Shown: one piece after another, positions 51,773 to 64,000 of the stretch
Layout: every line of letters starts with the position of its first letter
How positions within the stretch are numbered: the stretch's first letter is position 1
Source: an uncultured SAR116 cluster alpha proteobacterium
GTDB lineage: Bacteria; Pseudomonadota; Alphaproteobacteria; Puniceispirillales; Marisalimonadaceae
DNA length: 64,000 nucleotides
Assembly (NCBI GenBank): GCA_902558885.1
Contig: CACEFQ010000004.1
Span: 119,533-183,532 of the forward strand
Reading direction: 5' to 3'
The notes under the pieces: model-generated
The model's input: only the letters and a program-made list of their open reading frames with translations
What the model was told of the DNA's origin: nothing
Database searches by the model: none
Translations under genes and position numbers: made by a program

Positions 51773-53335
51773 TCATTCCCACTCAATAGTGCCTGGAGGT
51801 TTTGAAGTAATATCATAAGTAACTCTATTGATACCTTTAACGTTATTAATTATTGCTGTTGCGGTTTCACTTAAAAAATCATGTGTAAATGGATAATAAT
51901 CTGCAGTCATACCATCTAATGATGTAACAGCTCTTAATGCACATACATAATCATATGTTCTTGTATCCCCCATTACTCCAACAGTTTTAACTGGCAAAAT
52001 TACTGTAAATGCTTGCCATATTTTATTGTATAGTCCATGTTTTTTTATCTGTTCGATATAAATTGAATCTGCATTTCTTAAAATATTCAATTTTTCATCT
52101 GTAATTTCACCTGGACATCTTATTGCTAACCCTGGCCCAGGAAAAGGATGTCTTTCTATAAAATCATTTGGTATACCAAGTTCTTTTCCCAAAAGCCTGA
52201 CTTCATCTTTAAATAATTCTCTAAGAGGTTCAATTAAATCTAAATTCATTTTTTGTGGTAACCCCCCTACATTATGATGTGATTTTATAGTTACTGATGG
52301 ACCTCCAGAAAAACTTACACTTTCTATAACATCCGGGTATAAAGTTCCCTGAGCAAGAAAGCTAACATCACCAATTTCTGAAGCATGTTTTTCAAATACT
52401 TTAATAAATAATTTGCCAATTATTTTTCGCTTTTTTTCAGGATCTTTAATTCCTTTTAAGCTTGATAGGAAAAGGTTCTTTTCGTTAGCTTCTATTAAAT
52501 TTAGATGATAATGTTCCCTATATAATTTTAAAACTTCTTCACTTTCGTTTTTTCTCATTAAACCATTATTAACATAAATGCATGTTAATTGGTTACCAAT
52601 AGCCTTATTTATAAGTATTGCAGTTACTGAACTATCTACACCACCTGATAATGCACAAATTACTTTATTACCTCCTACTTTCTTTTTTATTTCATCTACT
52701 AATTGTTGAAGATAAGATTGCATGCTCCAATTAAAAGAAAGATTTGATAATTTGAGAAAATTCTTAATTAAGATTTTGCCATTTAATGTATGAATAACTT
52801 CTGGATGGAACTGAACTCCATAAAAATGTTTTTTTTCATTTCCAATTATTGCGAAAGGTGCATTTTCAGAAACACCATATACTTCAAAATCTTTAGGTAT
52901 TGTTGCTACGTGATCACCGTGAGACATCCATACTTCTTCTTTTCCTTCCTTTAAAAATAAACCTTCAAGAAGTTTGATGTTTTTACCTTTGTTGTTTAAT
53001 TTTACATAAGATTTCCCAAATTCTGATGTTCCAGAACCAGAAACAACCGATCCACCTAACATTTGCATCATTATCTGTTGTCCATAACAAATTCCTAAAA
53101 TAGGAACATCTAAATCATAAATATTTGATGGTGGCTTAGGTGCTCTGTCATTTAAAACACTTGCTGGTCCTCCAGAAAGAATAATTGCTTTAGGATTAAA
53201 TTTTTTCAAAAATTCATCATGTACCTTATTAAAGGGATGTATTTCACAATAAACATTTAACTCTCTTAGACGTCTTGCAATTAATTGGGTGACTTGGCTA
53301 CCAAAATCAATAATTAAAACAAATTCATTTTCCAT
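51773..53335 (-). CDS. guaA: GMP synthase (glutamine-hydrolysing)
   Basis: [20 protein letters not shown]-term [10 protein letters not shown]; start trimmed to [14 protein letters not shown]. Confidence 0.97.
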   Translation of the reverse strand: MENEFVLIIDFGSQVTQLIARRLRELNVYCEIHPFNKVHDEFLKKFNPKAIILSGGPASVLNDRAPKPPSNIYDLDVPILGICYGQQIMMQMLGGSVVSGSGTSEFGKSYVKLNNKGKNIKLLEGLFLKEGKEEVWMSHGDHVATIPKDFEVYGVSENAPFAIIGNEKKHFYGVQFHPEVIHTLNGKILIKNFLKLSNLSFNWSMQSYLQQLVDEIKKKVGGNKVICALSGGVDSSVTAILINKAIGNQLTCIYVNNGLMRKNESEEVLKLYREHYHLNLIEANEKNLFLSSLKGIKDPEKKRKIIGKLFIKVFEKHASEIGDVSFLAQGTLYPDVIESVSFSGGPSVTIKSHHNVGGLPQKMNLDLIEPLRELFKDEVRLLGKELGIPNDFIERHPFPGPGLAIRCPGEITDEKLNILRNADSIYIEQIKKHGLYNKIWQAFTVILPVKTVGVMGDTRTYDYVCALRAVTSLDGMTADYYPFTHDFLSETATAIINNVKGINRVTYDITSKPPGTIEWE

Positions 53336-53366
53336 AAAGTAACTTTCTTTTAATAAATTGATTATT

Positions 53367-54697
53367 CTATCTTTTTCTTTGAAACATTGAGATAAAAAAA
53401 CCATCCATTTTGTGAATAGCAGGGTTAATAGTCATACTTTTTTTACCATTATCAAATGGATATTGAAAAGTATTAGTTAAAGATAAATTGTCTTTCCACA
53501 TATTAATCATATCAATTTCAGAAAAATCACTATTAACTGATTTTTTAAATTTTTCAATTTGATCAACTCCCTCTTCAGGTAAGATTGAGCAAGTTACATA
53601 TGCTAACTTACCGCCTGGAGCAACCATAGTTGATCCTTTTAATAGTAAGTCAAATTGAATATTAATTAATTCTACTAACTTTTTTTTATTGAAGTTAAAT
53701 CTTGAGTCAGGACTTCTCGACCATGTTCCAATACCAGAGCATGGAGCATCTATAAGAACTAAGTCAAATTTTTTTTCTAAACCTTTTGTACTCCAGTCTA
53801 TATCAACCAAACGTGTTTCAACATTATGAACTCCAGCTCTCTTTATACGTAAACTTGCCTGTCTTAATCTTTTTTGATTTATATCTAAAGATAAAATTCT
53901 TCCTTTATTTTTCATTATATCTGCCAATATAAGGGATTTGCCACCAGCGCCTGCACATATGTCAGCAACTTGCATTCCTGGTTTTGCACCCAGTATCAAT
54001 GCTGACAATTGAGATGCCTCTCCTTGAATTTCTATATTACCAGACTTAAAGAGTTTATTTCCATTTATAGGAAATCGTTTAAGAAGTCTTATGCCTAGCG
54101 GAGAATATTTACTAATTTTGCATGGCACCTCAATTTCTTTTAATGAATTCAAAATGTCATCTCTAGTTTTATTTTTTAGTATATTTACCCGGAGATCAAC
54201 AAAAGCTTCTTCGTTTAGAGATAAAGCAACATTTTTCCAATCAAGTTTAAAATTTCTTTTTATACTCTTTAATAAAAAATCTGGCAGTTCATAGAACACA
54301 CATTCTGGCATTTCACTGTTAATAAATTTATCGAAATTTAAATATTCTAAAAATTGTAAATTATCATCTTTAAAATTTTTATTTAATTTATTATTCAAGA
54401 AAAAAAATTTTTTAATCTTTTGTAAATCATTTTTGTAATCAACATTTAAAAAAAATAATTCTAAAATTATTTGTCTTTCAAAATTTACTTTAATATTATG
54501 ATTTTTTAAATGCCAATTAATCTTATTTCGATGTTTAATTATGTTCCAAAAACAATTGGATATAAATTTCCTATCTTTTGATCCTATATTTTTATTAGAT
54601 CTGAAATAATTTTGAATTAATTTACTAGCAATTTTAGATCCATGATCAAAAGATTTTAATAGCTCTAATACACATGAAACTCTGTCAGAATCTAACA

Positions 54698-54698
<1 letters not shown>
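53367..54698 (-). CDS. rsmB: 16S rRNA m5C methyltransferase RsmB-like
   Basis: NusB-like N-term; [42 protein letters not shown]. Confidence 0.88.
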
Positions 54699-56155
<1,457 letters not shown>

Positions 56156-56241
56156 TTATACTCTGTACTGGATTTAAAATTAATATCATAGAGTTTTATA
56201 TAAGCTCTATAGTAAATTTTGCAAAGTTTAATTCTTTGAAT

Positions 56242-56940
56242 TTATTTTCCTTTAAAACCTAAAGCAATAACATATCCTTCAACTGATTCTTTTCGGCTTG
56301 CATCAGGTTTGACGTGATGTACTTTGGAAAAGTTTTTTTGCATCAAATCTAAGGCTTCCTTTTCTGTTCCTCCTTTGAAACACTTAGCTAAAAAAACTCC
56401 ATCCCTATTCAAATTCTCAATTGAAAAGTCTAAAGCAATTTCTAAAAGATGAGTGGTTCTTATATGATCGGTTTGTCTATGACCTGTTGTATTTGCCGCC
56501 ATATCAGACAAAACGACATCTGGCTTCTGTCCCAGTAATTCAATTAAATGATCACCAACTGCTTTATCATTGATATCTCCAATTATAGATTTACATCCAG
56601 CTATATCATCTGTTTTTAAAATATCTACTCCGATAACTTTTTCATTGCCTGTAATTGAAGAAACTTTTTCAGATGCTATTTGTAGCCAACCACCTGGGGC
56701 ACATCCTAAGTCAATTACTGACAGTCCAGGAAGTAAAAAATTAAATTTATCATTTATTTGTAAAAGTTTAAAAGCAGCTCTTGATTTATATCCTCTTTTT
56801 TGTGTCTCTAAGACATATGGATCATTAAGCTGTCGACCTATCCACCTAGTACTAGAAGATTTTCTTTTTTTATCTTTTTTTATTTTGTTTAATAATCCTC
56901 TGGAGCTTCCAAATGAACCAGAATTATTTTTATTAGTCAT
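56242..56940 (-). CDS. rlmE: 23S rRNA 2'-O-methyltransferase RlmE
   Basis: YKSRAAFKLLQINDKF, DLGCAPGGWLQ. Confidence 0.95.
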   Translation of the reverse strand: MTNKNNSGSFGSSRGLLNKIKKDKKRKSSSTRWIGRQLNDPYVLETQKRGYKSRAAFKLLQINDKFNFLLPGLSVIDLGCAPGGWLQIASEKVSSITGNEKVIGVDILKTDDIAGCKSIIGDINDKAVGDHLIELLGQKPDVVLSDMAANTTGHRQTDHIRTTHLLEIALDFSIENLNRDGVFLAKCFKGGTEKEALDLMQKNFSKVHHVKPDASRKESVEGYVIALGFKGK

Positions 56941-57301
56941 TATGAATATCTTTTGTAGATTTAAAAAAACAGCTTTTTGCCCCTGTATGACAAGCAGAAC
57001 CAGTTTGCTCTATTAAAGCAACTATTGTGTCATTGTCACAATCTAATCTTAGCTCATGAAGTTTTTGAAAATGCCCACTAGTTTCACCTTTTTGCCAAAG
57101 CTTTTGCCTCGAACGAGAGAAGTAATGCATATCATTTGTATCAATTGTTTTTTTTAAAGCTTCTTCATTCATCCAAGCCATCATTAAAATGACACCAGTA
57201 TGAACGCACTGAGATATTACGGGTACCAAACCATCTTTATTGAAGTTTATGTCTGAAATTTGAAACTTTTCAGTACTAGAAATTGTGTAATTATTAATCA
57301 T
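56933..57301 (-). CDS. hisI: Phosphoribosyl-AMP cyclohydrolase
   Basis: MMAWMNEEALKKT, YFSRSRQKLWQKGETSGH, DCDNDT. Confidence 0.96.
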   Translation of the reverse strand: MINNYTISSTEKFQISDINFNKDGLVPVISQCVHTGVILMMAWMNEEALKKTIDTNDMHYFSRSRQKLWQKGETSGHFQKLHELRLDCDNDTIVALIEQTGSACHTGAKSCFFKSTKDIHND

Positions 57302-60300
57302 CTATTTCCTTCTTTTAAACTTTTTATAAAATTTGATAAATCATTGTTTATTCCCATCATTGAAGGGACTATAATCAGCACAAGCAAAGCTGTAACACCA
57401 AGACCAAAGACAATTGTAGCAGCCATAGGTATTAAAAATTGTGCTTGTAGAGATTTTTCAAACATTAGCGCCGACAATCCACCAATAGTCGTTAAAGAAG
57501 TTAGTAAAACAGGTCTAAGTCTATCTACAACACCTGAAATTATTGCTTCATTGATAATATTTTGATCATTTAAACTATTTTCAGTGTCATTAAGCAAATC
57601 ATCAAATCTTCTTTCTATAGTAGATACTAAAATAATTGAGTTATTCACTACTATACCTGCTAAGGCTAGAAGAGCGAACATAGACAAAATTGACATTGTT
57701 AAACCTAATATATAATGACCTAAAACCGCACCAATAAAAGCAAACGGTATCATTATCATTATTGTTAATGGTCTTGACCAAGATTTAAAAACCCAGGCTA
57801 ATATAAAATAGATTAACATTAGTCCAACAATTGATCCAATTTTCATATCAGCAAAAGTTTCTTTCTGCTCTAAATCCTTACCATCAAACCTATAATTCAA
57901 ATTATATTTCTTAGCAATTTCAGGCAATCCATTCTGCAAAAGAAACTGTCTAGCTTGAGAAGTATTCATAAGTTGAGGAAATAGGTCACCTGAAATTGTG
58001 ACTTCACGAAAACCATTTTTTCTATTAATGGAAGCAAATGGGACTTCTTCGCTTATTGTTATTATTTCTTCAAGTTTAAAACTAGTGCCAATATTAGTTA
58101 TAATCCTTAAATCATTAATCATATCAGTTTGTTTTTCGTTTTTTATTAATTTTAAGCGAACTGCAACTTCTTCGTCAGCCTTTGGAAACTCAGATATAAT
58201 AACCCCATTAATTGCAGACCTGACTTGCTCCCCTATTTCTGAAATTGACAAACCTAACGACTGTCCTTTGTTATTTAAGCTTAAAATCCTCTCTTGCACA
58301 CCAAATTCAAGATTATCACTTAATGATGTTACTCCAGGAATTGTTCTAGCAATTTGAATTAACTCATCAGATGCCTTCTTCAAGTTTTCTAATTTTTCTC
58401 CTTGAAACCTTACATCAAGATCTCTTCCGGGAGGCCCCCCACTAGGTGCTCTAATAGTCAACTTATCTAGTCCAGCAACAGATTGAATATTATCTTTCCA
58501 TGCCTTAATAAATTCTTTTGTTCTAACTTTTCTTTTATCCGCAGTTTTTAATTCAACAACCATGGATCCAAGTAAGTCACTTCCAATAGGACTTGGCCCA
58601 GCATCATTTGAAAAAGAAGTCCTGTCTCCGATTGTAGACATTTTAAATTTCACTAGGTTTTTTGAATACGAAAACTGTTTTGATGTTTTTTCTAAACCAA
58701 TTTCAATATTATTAAGCATTTCTAGGGTATTAGTTTTTTTTGTTCCAGAATGCATTTTAAAATTTGCAATTATGATATCTGCTTCAGGAGTTGGAAAGAA
58801 GCTAAAAAGCACTCTTCCTCCTGACATCATTCCCACTGATACTATAAACATTCCAATAGCAACCATGAATGTTACATATCTATAATTAAACGTTAATTTA
58901 ACAAATTTTCTAAACAAGCCCTCTTGGAAATAGATAAATTTATTATCAAACCATAATCTAAATTTACCTGGTAAGTTATTTTTATTATCAAAGTGAGCTA
59001 GATGAGCCGGTAAAACTAAAAAACACTCAATTAAGCTAGCAACTAAAACAGCGCAAACCACCCAAGGGATAGCAGCAATTATTTCACCAATAACACCTTT
59101 GACCATAAATAGAGGGATAAATGCAGCAACTGTCGTGAGCATTGCTGAAATTACCGGCATTGACATCCTTGATGCAGCTACTACAGGAGCTTGTGAGCTA
59201 TCAAGTTTTCTTTTAGTTTTCAAATATGAGGTGTGTTCACCTACAACAATAGCATCATCGACTACTATGCCAAGAGCCATTATTAAACCAAATAATGATA
59301 TCATATTTATTGATTGCCCAGTTAATAACATAACTGCAAATGTAGCTAGAAATGCAATTGGAATACCTAATGCAACCCAAATTGCAGTATTACGACTTAA
59401 GAATAGAAAAAGTACAGCTAAAACTATACAAAGACCACTTAACCCATTTTTGACTAGTAAAGAAATCCTTTCTTGAATAAGTTCAGCAGCTGTGTTGTAA
59501 GTTTCAATTTTTATATTGTTACCAAGTAAACTTTGAGAACTAGAAATTACATTTTCTACATTTTTTGAAACCTCTATAGCATCACTCGTTTTACTTCTTC
59601 TTACCCACAACTCTACTGCAGGATTTCCATCTACAACTTTTAAAATACTACCTTTTTCAATACTATAAGTTATCTTTGCTAAGTCTTCGAGTAAAACCCT
59701 GCCACCAGAGCTAGAGCTCTTTAATTCTAATTTTTTAAAAGAATCAACTAGTCTTTTTTCGCCTTCTGTTCTAACTCTTAATGAACCATCAGCGTAACTC
59801 CCACCAGAAACATCTTGTGTTTCAGATTTTATTAAATTAGCAATTTGATTAAAAGATAATTTAAGTTTTGCTGTTTCTAATTGGGGTATTTCTATTAAAA
59901 TTTCTTCTTTAGGAAGACCTAATATATCAACTTTATCAACACCTGAATTTAAAAGTAACTCTTTTAGATTTTTTGACTTTATTCTCAGTTCTGATAATGA
60001 AACTTCTCCAGATAATACAATTCTAGTTACTGTGTCAAAAAATTCTCCAACAATAATTCTAGGTTTTTTGGACTTTTCAGGAAAATTTATTCTTGATACA
60101 GCCGTTTCAATATCTGTTCTTCCTTTTTGCATGTCATAACCATATTGAAACTCAACTTGTGTACGACCAAGGCCCTCAACAGATTTGGATGATACCTTTT
60201 TAACACCAGAAATTGGCCTCAGTTCTGGCTCTAATAATTGGATAATATTTTTGTCAATTTCTTCGGCAGTGGCTCCTGGCCAATCAATTGTTACAGCTAC

Positions 60301-60450
60301 AACTTCCACATCAAAATCAGGAAAAAATTGTTTGTTAAGTTTACCTATAGATAACAAACCTATAATTATCATTAATAACATGATAATGTTTGCAGATGTT
60401 CGATGTTCTACAAAAAATTTTAAAAAACTTGACTCTTTAAACCTTACCAA
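57298..60450 (-). CDS. RND-family efflux transporter permease
   Basis: ACR/RND topology, GIVVDDAIVVGEHT, GIVVNNSIILV. Confidence 0.95.
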   Translation of the reverse strand: MVRFKESSFLKFFVEHRTSANIIMLLMIIIGLLSIGKLNKQFFPDFDVEVVAVTIDWPGATAEEIDKNIIQLLEPELRPISGVKKVSSKSVEGLGRTQVEFQYGYDMQKGRTDIETAVSRINFPEKSKKPRIIVGEFFDTVTRIVLSGEVSLSELRIKSKNLKELLLNSGVDKVDILGLPKEEILIEIPQLETAKLKLSFNQIANLIKSETQDVSGGSYADGSLRVRTEGEKRLVDSFKKLELKSSSSGGRVLLEDLAKITYSIEKGSILKVVDGNPAVELWVRRSKTSDAIEVSKNVENVISSSQSLLGNNIKIETYNTAAELIQERISLLVKNGLSGLCIVLAVLFLFLSRNTAIWVALGIPIAFLATFAVMLLTGQSINMISLFGLIMALGIVVDDAIVVGEHTSYLKTKRKLDSSQAPVVAASRMSMPVISAMLTTVAAFIPLFMVKGVIGEIIAAIPWVVCAVLVASLIECFLVLPAHLAHFDNKNNLPGKFRLWFDNKFIYFQEGLFRKFVKLTFNYRYVTFMVAIGMFIVSVGMMSGGRVLFSFFPTPEADIIIANFKMHSGTKKTNTLEMLNNIEIGLEKTSKQFSYSKNLVKFKMSTIGDRTSFSNDAGPSPIGSDLLGSMVVELKTADKRKVRTKEFIKAWKDNIQSVAGLDKLTIRAPSGGPPGRDLDVRFQGEKLENLKKASDELIQIARTIPGVTSLSDNLEFGVQERILSLNNKGQSLGLSISEIGEQVRSAINGVIISEFPKADEEVAVRLKLIKNEKQTDMINDLRIITNIGTSFKLEEIITISEEVPFASINRKNGFREVTISGDLFPQLMNTSQARQFLLQNGLPEIAKKYNLNYRFDGKDLEQKETFADMKIGSIVGLMLIYFILAWVFKSWSRPLTIMIMIPFAFIGAVLGHYILGLTMSILSMFALLALAGIVVNNSIILVSTIERRFDDLLNDTENSLNDQNIINEAIISGVVDRLRPVLLTSLTTIGGLSALMFEKSLQAQFLIPMAATIVFGLGVTALLVLIIVPSMMGINNDLSNFIKSLKEGNR

Positions 60451-60480
60451 AACTCTATCCTAATTAGAAAATAATTTAAT

Positions 60481-61605
60481 TTAATTTAATATTTTTATTT
60501 TTTGATTATTGAGATTTTCTGGAATTCTTGTAGTGATGATATAATCATTTTCAGACAAATTTCCATCAACTAAAATATATCCAGATCCTTTGTAAATAAG
60601 TTTTATTTTTTTTGGCTTAGCAATGCCGTTTTCAACAATATAAACTTTATCAGTATACAAAGATGACTCTGGTAACTTAAAAACATTTTTAAAATCACCA
60701 ACAGGATAGTCTATCCTTACAAATGTCCCTAAAGGGATATAATTTTTTCTTTTTTCAAATTTATCAATTCTAGCAAATAACTTTCCACCACCCTCTTCTT
60801 CATTTGTTTTTCCGTCTGATCTTTCAATTATTCCTTTCATGGTTTTCAAAGATGTAGTTCCACCTTTCCATAAAACATCAATTGATTTTCCGATTAGATC
60901 ATTTGAATTAGAATAGATTTTTGAAGGCACAACAAACTCGACTTCTAAATTTTCAGTAGAAAATATATTAGCTATTTTTTCATTACTATTTAAAAATTGA
61001 CCTTGATTTATTTTAACATTAAACAATCGACCATTAAAATGAGATTTCAAAACAGTATCTGACAAGTCTTCTTTTGCCCTCTCTAACATAGTCTTTGCTC
61101 TAATATAATCAGATCTATTTTTTGAAAGAAGAATTAATTCGTTATCATATTTATTTTGAGAAACAACATTGTTTTTTAACATTGTTTTATATCTATTTAC
61201 CTGTCTCTTTCGAATACCAAGTTGTTCAGCTAATTCTTTTGTTTCTGATGTGAGTTTTTCAATTTCTAGTAAGAATCTTCTTTGGTCTAGTTTTGCTAAT
61301 ATCTCTCCGTTAGTGACATAGGATCCATTGAGAAGTTTATCCGAGATAAAATTAACTTTACCTGACACTCCAAATCGAAGATCTCCGCTTCTTGATGATA
61401 TTATTTTACCATAAGCGTCTGAAGTTGGAGAATAATTATTTCTTTTTGGACTAATAACATTTACGTAAAAGGTTTTTTCTTCTACTATTGATGGCTTTGC
61501 TTCGGGTCTAGTTGAAACTAAGTATTTATATAAAAATATACTTATTCCTAAAACCAAGAAAAACATCATTGTTTTAAAATTAAATATTTTAAATAACACT
61601 TTCAT
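60481..61605 (-). CDS. RND efflux periplasmic adaptor (MFP)
   Basis: N-term TM, GEILAKLDQRRFLLEIEKLTSETKEL hairpin; upstream of the RND permease. Confidence 0.9.
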   Translation of the reverse strand: MKVLFKIFNFKTMMFFLVLGISIFLYKYLVSTRPEAKPSIVEEKTFYVNVISPKRNNYSPTSDAYGKIISSRSGDLRFGVSGKVNFISDKLLNGSYVTNGEILAKLDQRRFLLEIEKLTSETKELAEQLGIRKRQVNRYKTMLKNNVVSQNKYDNELILLSKNRSDYIRAKTMLERAKEDLSDTVLKSHFNGRLFNVKINQGQFLNSNEKIANIFSTENLEVEFVVPSKIYSNSNDLIGKSIDVLWKGGTTSLKTMKGIIERSDGKTNEEEGGGKLFARIDKFEKRKNYIPLGTFVRIDYPVGDFKNVFKLPESSLYTDKVYIVENGIAKPKKIKLIYKGSGYILVDGNLSENDYIITTRIPENLNNQKIKILN

Positions 61606-61669
61606 TTTCCTAATTGATATTCAATGGTTAGATAAATTTAAAAATTTTTTTAATCATTTACATTATAAG

Positions 61670-62089
61670 TTAATATAATCCTAATTTTATTAATTCAGAA
61701 TTTACCTCATCTGGTATTTCTTCGCTTCCATCGTCATTGGTATTTAAATCAGGTGGAATATCTTCTTCCATATAATATCTCCATCCCTGAAATGGTCTCA
61801 TCGGTGTTGGTATTACTTTTATCAAATCTTTATCTAATATTATTTCACAACCTTTACTACCATCACTTCTAATAACTGATGTTATATTCAAAATTTTTTG
61901 TCTAACCAAAACGTTTCTTTGAATAATCCAATACATTGAGCCTGTTTTGATTAGATCTGCTTTTTGTTTAGGCATGTTTCTTGTTGAATGTATAATAGCA
62001 CCATAATTTTCAAATAGCATCTGTTGTCTTATTTTTAATCTTTCGATTGATTTTATCCCGACTGCAATTTTTTTTAAATTATAAGACAA
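61670..62089 (-). CDS. DUF1489-like protein
   Basis: HSTRNMPKQKADLIKTGSMYWIIQRNVLVRQKIL, RPFQGWRYY, DIPPDL. Confidence 0.75.
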   Translation of the reverse strand: MSYNLKKIAVGIKSIERLKIRQQMLFENYGAIIHSTRNMPKQKADLIKTGSMYWIIQRNVLVRQKILNITSVIRSDGSKGCEIILDKDLIKVIPTPMRPFQGWRYYMEEDIPPDLNTNDDGSEEIPDEVNSELIKLGLY

Positions 62090-62102
62090 TGACTTAACCC
62101 AA

Positions 62103-63518
62103 TTATAAAATAACTATAGCAGAAAGACCTAAAAAGGTAAAAAAACCAATTACATCTGTAGCGGTTGTTAAAAAAACAGAACTTGATATTGCTGGATCTA
62201 TTTTGAACTTCTCTAATGTAAGTGGAATAAGAGTTCCTAGAATACCTGCAAAGAGTAAATTAGCTACCATAGCTAAACCCATAATAATAGCTATTAATTC
62301 ATCATCAAACCATAAATAAGCCAACAGAGCAGACAATAAGGCAAATAATAACCCGTTTAATAGACCTACCCAAGTTTCTTTGAGAACAAATTTTTGCAAA
62401 TTAGTATAATTTAATTGTCTTGTTGCCAATGCTCTAACAGCTACAGTGACAGTTTGAGTGCCTGCGTTTCCTCCCATAGAAGCTACTATTGGCATTAGAA
62501 CTGCTAAAGCAACCAACTTTTCTATTTCTTCTTGAAACAATCCTATAACAGAAGAGGCAAGAATTGCTGTAAGCATATTAAGTATTAACCATGAAAAACG
62601 ACCTTTTACAGTTTCAATGAATGAAGAACTTATTGACAAGTCGCTTACTCCTGTCAAACCTTGAAGGTCTTCTTCGGCTTCTTCATTAATCACATCTACA
62701 ATATCATCCACTATAATCACACCAAGAAGTCTGTTTATATTGTCAATAACAGGCATATCAACTAGTCCATATTGTTGAAATAACAATGCAACTTCTTCTT
62801 GATCAGTTTGAACATTTACGCTTCTTGGGCTGGTTGCCATCAAATCTTTTAATCTTACAGGTCTTTTTGCTGATAATAATTTAGATAATGATATTACACC
62901 TAATAATCTATGAGCAGGATCAACTACATAGATTGAATAAAAACTATCTTCTTCTTCTTGAGGCTTTGCTCTCATATGATCGATGGTCTGACCAACAGTC
63001 CAGTTACTAGGAAATGCAAGAAATTCTCTTTGCATTAATCTTCCAGCCGATTCTTCAGGAAATGAAAGAGCTTCCTCAACCAGTATTCTGTCAGCTTTAG
63101 GAAGTTGTTTAATAACTACCTGTCTTTCTTCTTCTTCAAGCTCTTGAAGAATATCAACTGCATCATCAGAATGTAAAACAGGTATAGCCCGTGCAAGAGC
63201 TCTTGGCCCAATTATATCAATAACCTTTTCCTGAAAATTTTGATCAAGATAAACCAAAACTTCAGGATCAAGTGCTTTTCCTAAAAGAGATATAGCCGTA
63301 ACTAATTCTTCACCAGTTAATCTTTCAAGCATATCAGCTTGATCAGCTGGATGAAGTGGAGAAATTAATTTTACTAATTCTTGCTTATTATTGTTTTCTA
63401 TTGAAATTGAAATTGCGTTTTCAACTTCGGGAGTTAGACCATATAAACTTCTAAAGTTTGTTTCCGTTTTATTAACATCTTCAATTTCTAAATCATTTTT
63501 ATTTTCTTTTAGATCCAT
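62103..63518 (-). CDS. mgtE: Magnesium transporter MgtE
   Basis: MgtE_N, CBS pair, LMPIVASMGGNAGTQT membrane motif. Confidence 0.96.
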   Translation of the reverse strand: MDLKENKNDLEIEDVNKTETNFRSLYGLTPEVENAISISIENNNKQELVKLISPLHPADQADMLERLTGEELVTAISLLGKALDPEVLVYLDQNFQEKVIDIIGPRALARAIPVLHSDDAVDILQELEEEERQVVIKQLPKADRILVEEALSFPEESAGRLMQREFLAFPSNWTVGQTIDHMRAKPQEEEDSFYSIYVVDPAHRLLGVISLSKLLSAKRPVRLKDLMATSPRSVNVQTDQEEVALLFQQYGLVDMPVIDNINRLLGVIIVDDIVDVINEEAEEDLQGLTGVSDLSISSSFIETVKGRFSWLILNMLTAILASSVIGLFQEEIEKLVALAVLMPIVASMGGNAGTQTVTVAVRALATRQLNYTNLQKFVLKETWVGLLNGLLFALLSALLAYLWFDDELIAIIMGLAMVANLLFAGILGTLIPLTLEKFKIDPAISSSVFLTTATDVIGFFTFLGLSAIVIL

Positions 63519-63581
63519 AATTATACCTTAGTTAAAATTTATTTCATATAATTTGAGCCTCAACTAAATATAATTAAATTA

Positions 63582-63962
63582 TTACTCGTCATCTATCTCT
63601 TGAAAAACTTCTCTGATTAATCTCAAAGATTCCAAACCTGCAGGCGCTCCACAATAAATTGTAATCTGGAGCACTACATCTCTTATTTGCAATCTTGTAA
63701 GTCCATTATTTATAGCGCCTCTGACGTGTAGTTTAAATTCATGTGATCTATTTAAAGCAGCAATCATACCTAAATTCACTAGAGATCTATCTCTGTCTGA
63801 TAAATTTTCCTTATTCCATACTTCTCCCCATGCATACTCAGTAACTAATTTTTGCATGTCAGCACCCAACTCGTCGGCTGAGGCAAGAGCCTTATCAACA
63901 TAATCATCACCTAGGACTTTTCTTCTTTTCGCAATACCTTTTTTAAAAATTTCACTTTCCAT
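63582..63962 (-). CDS. Carboxymuconolactone decarboxylase family protein
   Basis: PcaC-like length and motifs; GEVWNKENLSDRDRSLVNLGMIAALNR. Confidence 0.88.
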   Translation of the reverse strand: MESEIFKKGIAKRRKVLGDDYVDKALASADELGADMQKLVTEYAWGEVWNKENLSDRDRSLVNLGMIAALNRSHEFKLHVRGAINNGLTRLQIRDVVLQITIYCGAPAGLESLRLIREVFQEIDDE

Positions 63963-64000
63963 AATTATACCTCTATAAAATTTGTTGACCTATTAAATTT

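Noticed and set aside
56570-57016. 148-aa + ORF over rlmE/hisI
   Set aside because: Antisense to two conserved genes; no support.
57998-59476. Several + ORFs over the RND permease
   Set aside because: Antisense frames of a long conserved gene.

Overview
This is an AT-rich alphaproteobacterial chromosomal window (ssrA layout, DUF2794/DUF3126/DUF1489 and SspB support the class; the lineage is unresolved). It is densely packed and mostly housekeeping: glmS/glmU, a rodA-mrdA-mreDCB elongasome operon, ilvI-ilvH-ilvC, miaA, serB, degP-hflC-hflK, mrp, folA-thyA, a circularly permuted two-piece tmRNA followed by sspB, class I fumarase, a TarD-like D-tartrate dehydratase, rpmJ, msrA, a full arginine-to-spermidine route via carboxyspermidine, trxB, purU, rpoN, der-bamB, guaA-rsmB-guaB-rlmE-hisI, an RND efflux pair, and mgtE. 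No phage, CRISPR array or intact transposon was seen.

The most interesting part is about 36.7-45.5 kb. It holds three tandem bactofilins, a TM protein plus M23 peptidase, rpoN, and a PomA/PomB-type stator operon. The third gene of that operon looks like a divergent ribosome recycling factor (RRF) paralogue. Three sites matching TTGG-N9-TGCA (sigma-54 -24/-12 spacing) lie upstream of the TM/M23 pair, a 59-aa ORF next to rpoN, and the stator/RRF-like operon.

A second theme is that the 3' ends of glmS and guaA each have a short in-frame copy of their own terminus downstream. Each copy brackets a small accessory segment, as expected for old site-specific integration scars. All calls were made by eye from the sequence and supplied translations; no searches were run.
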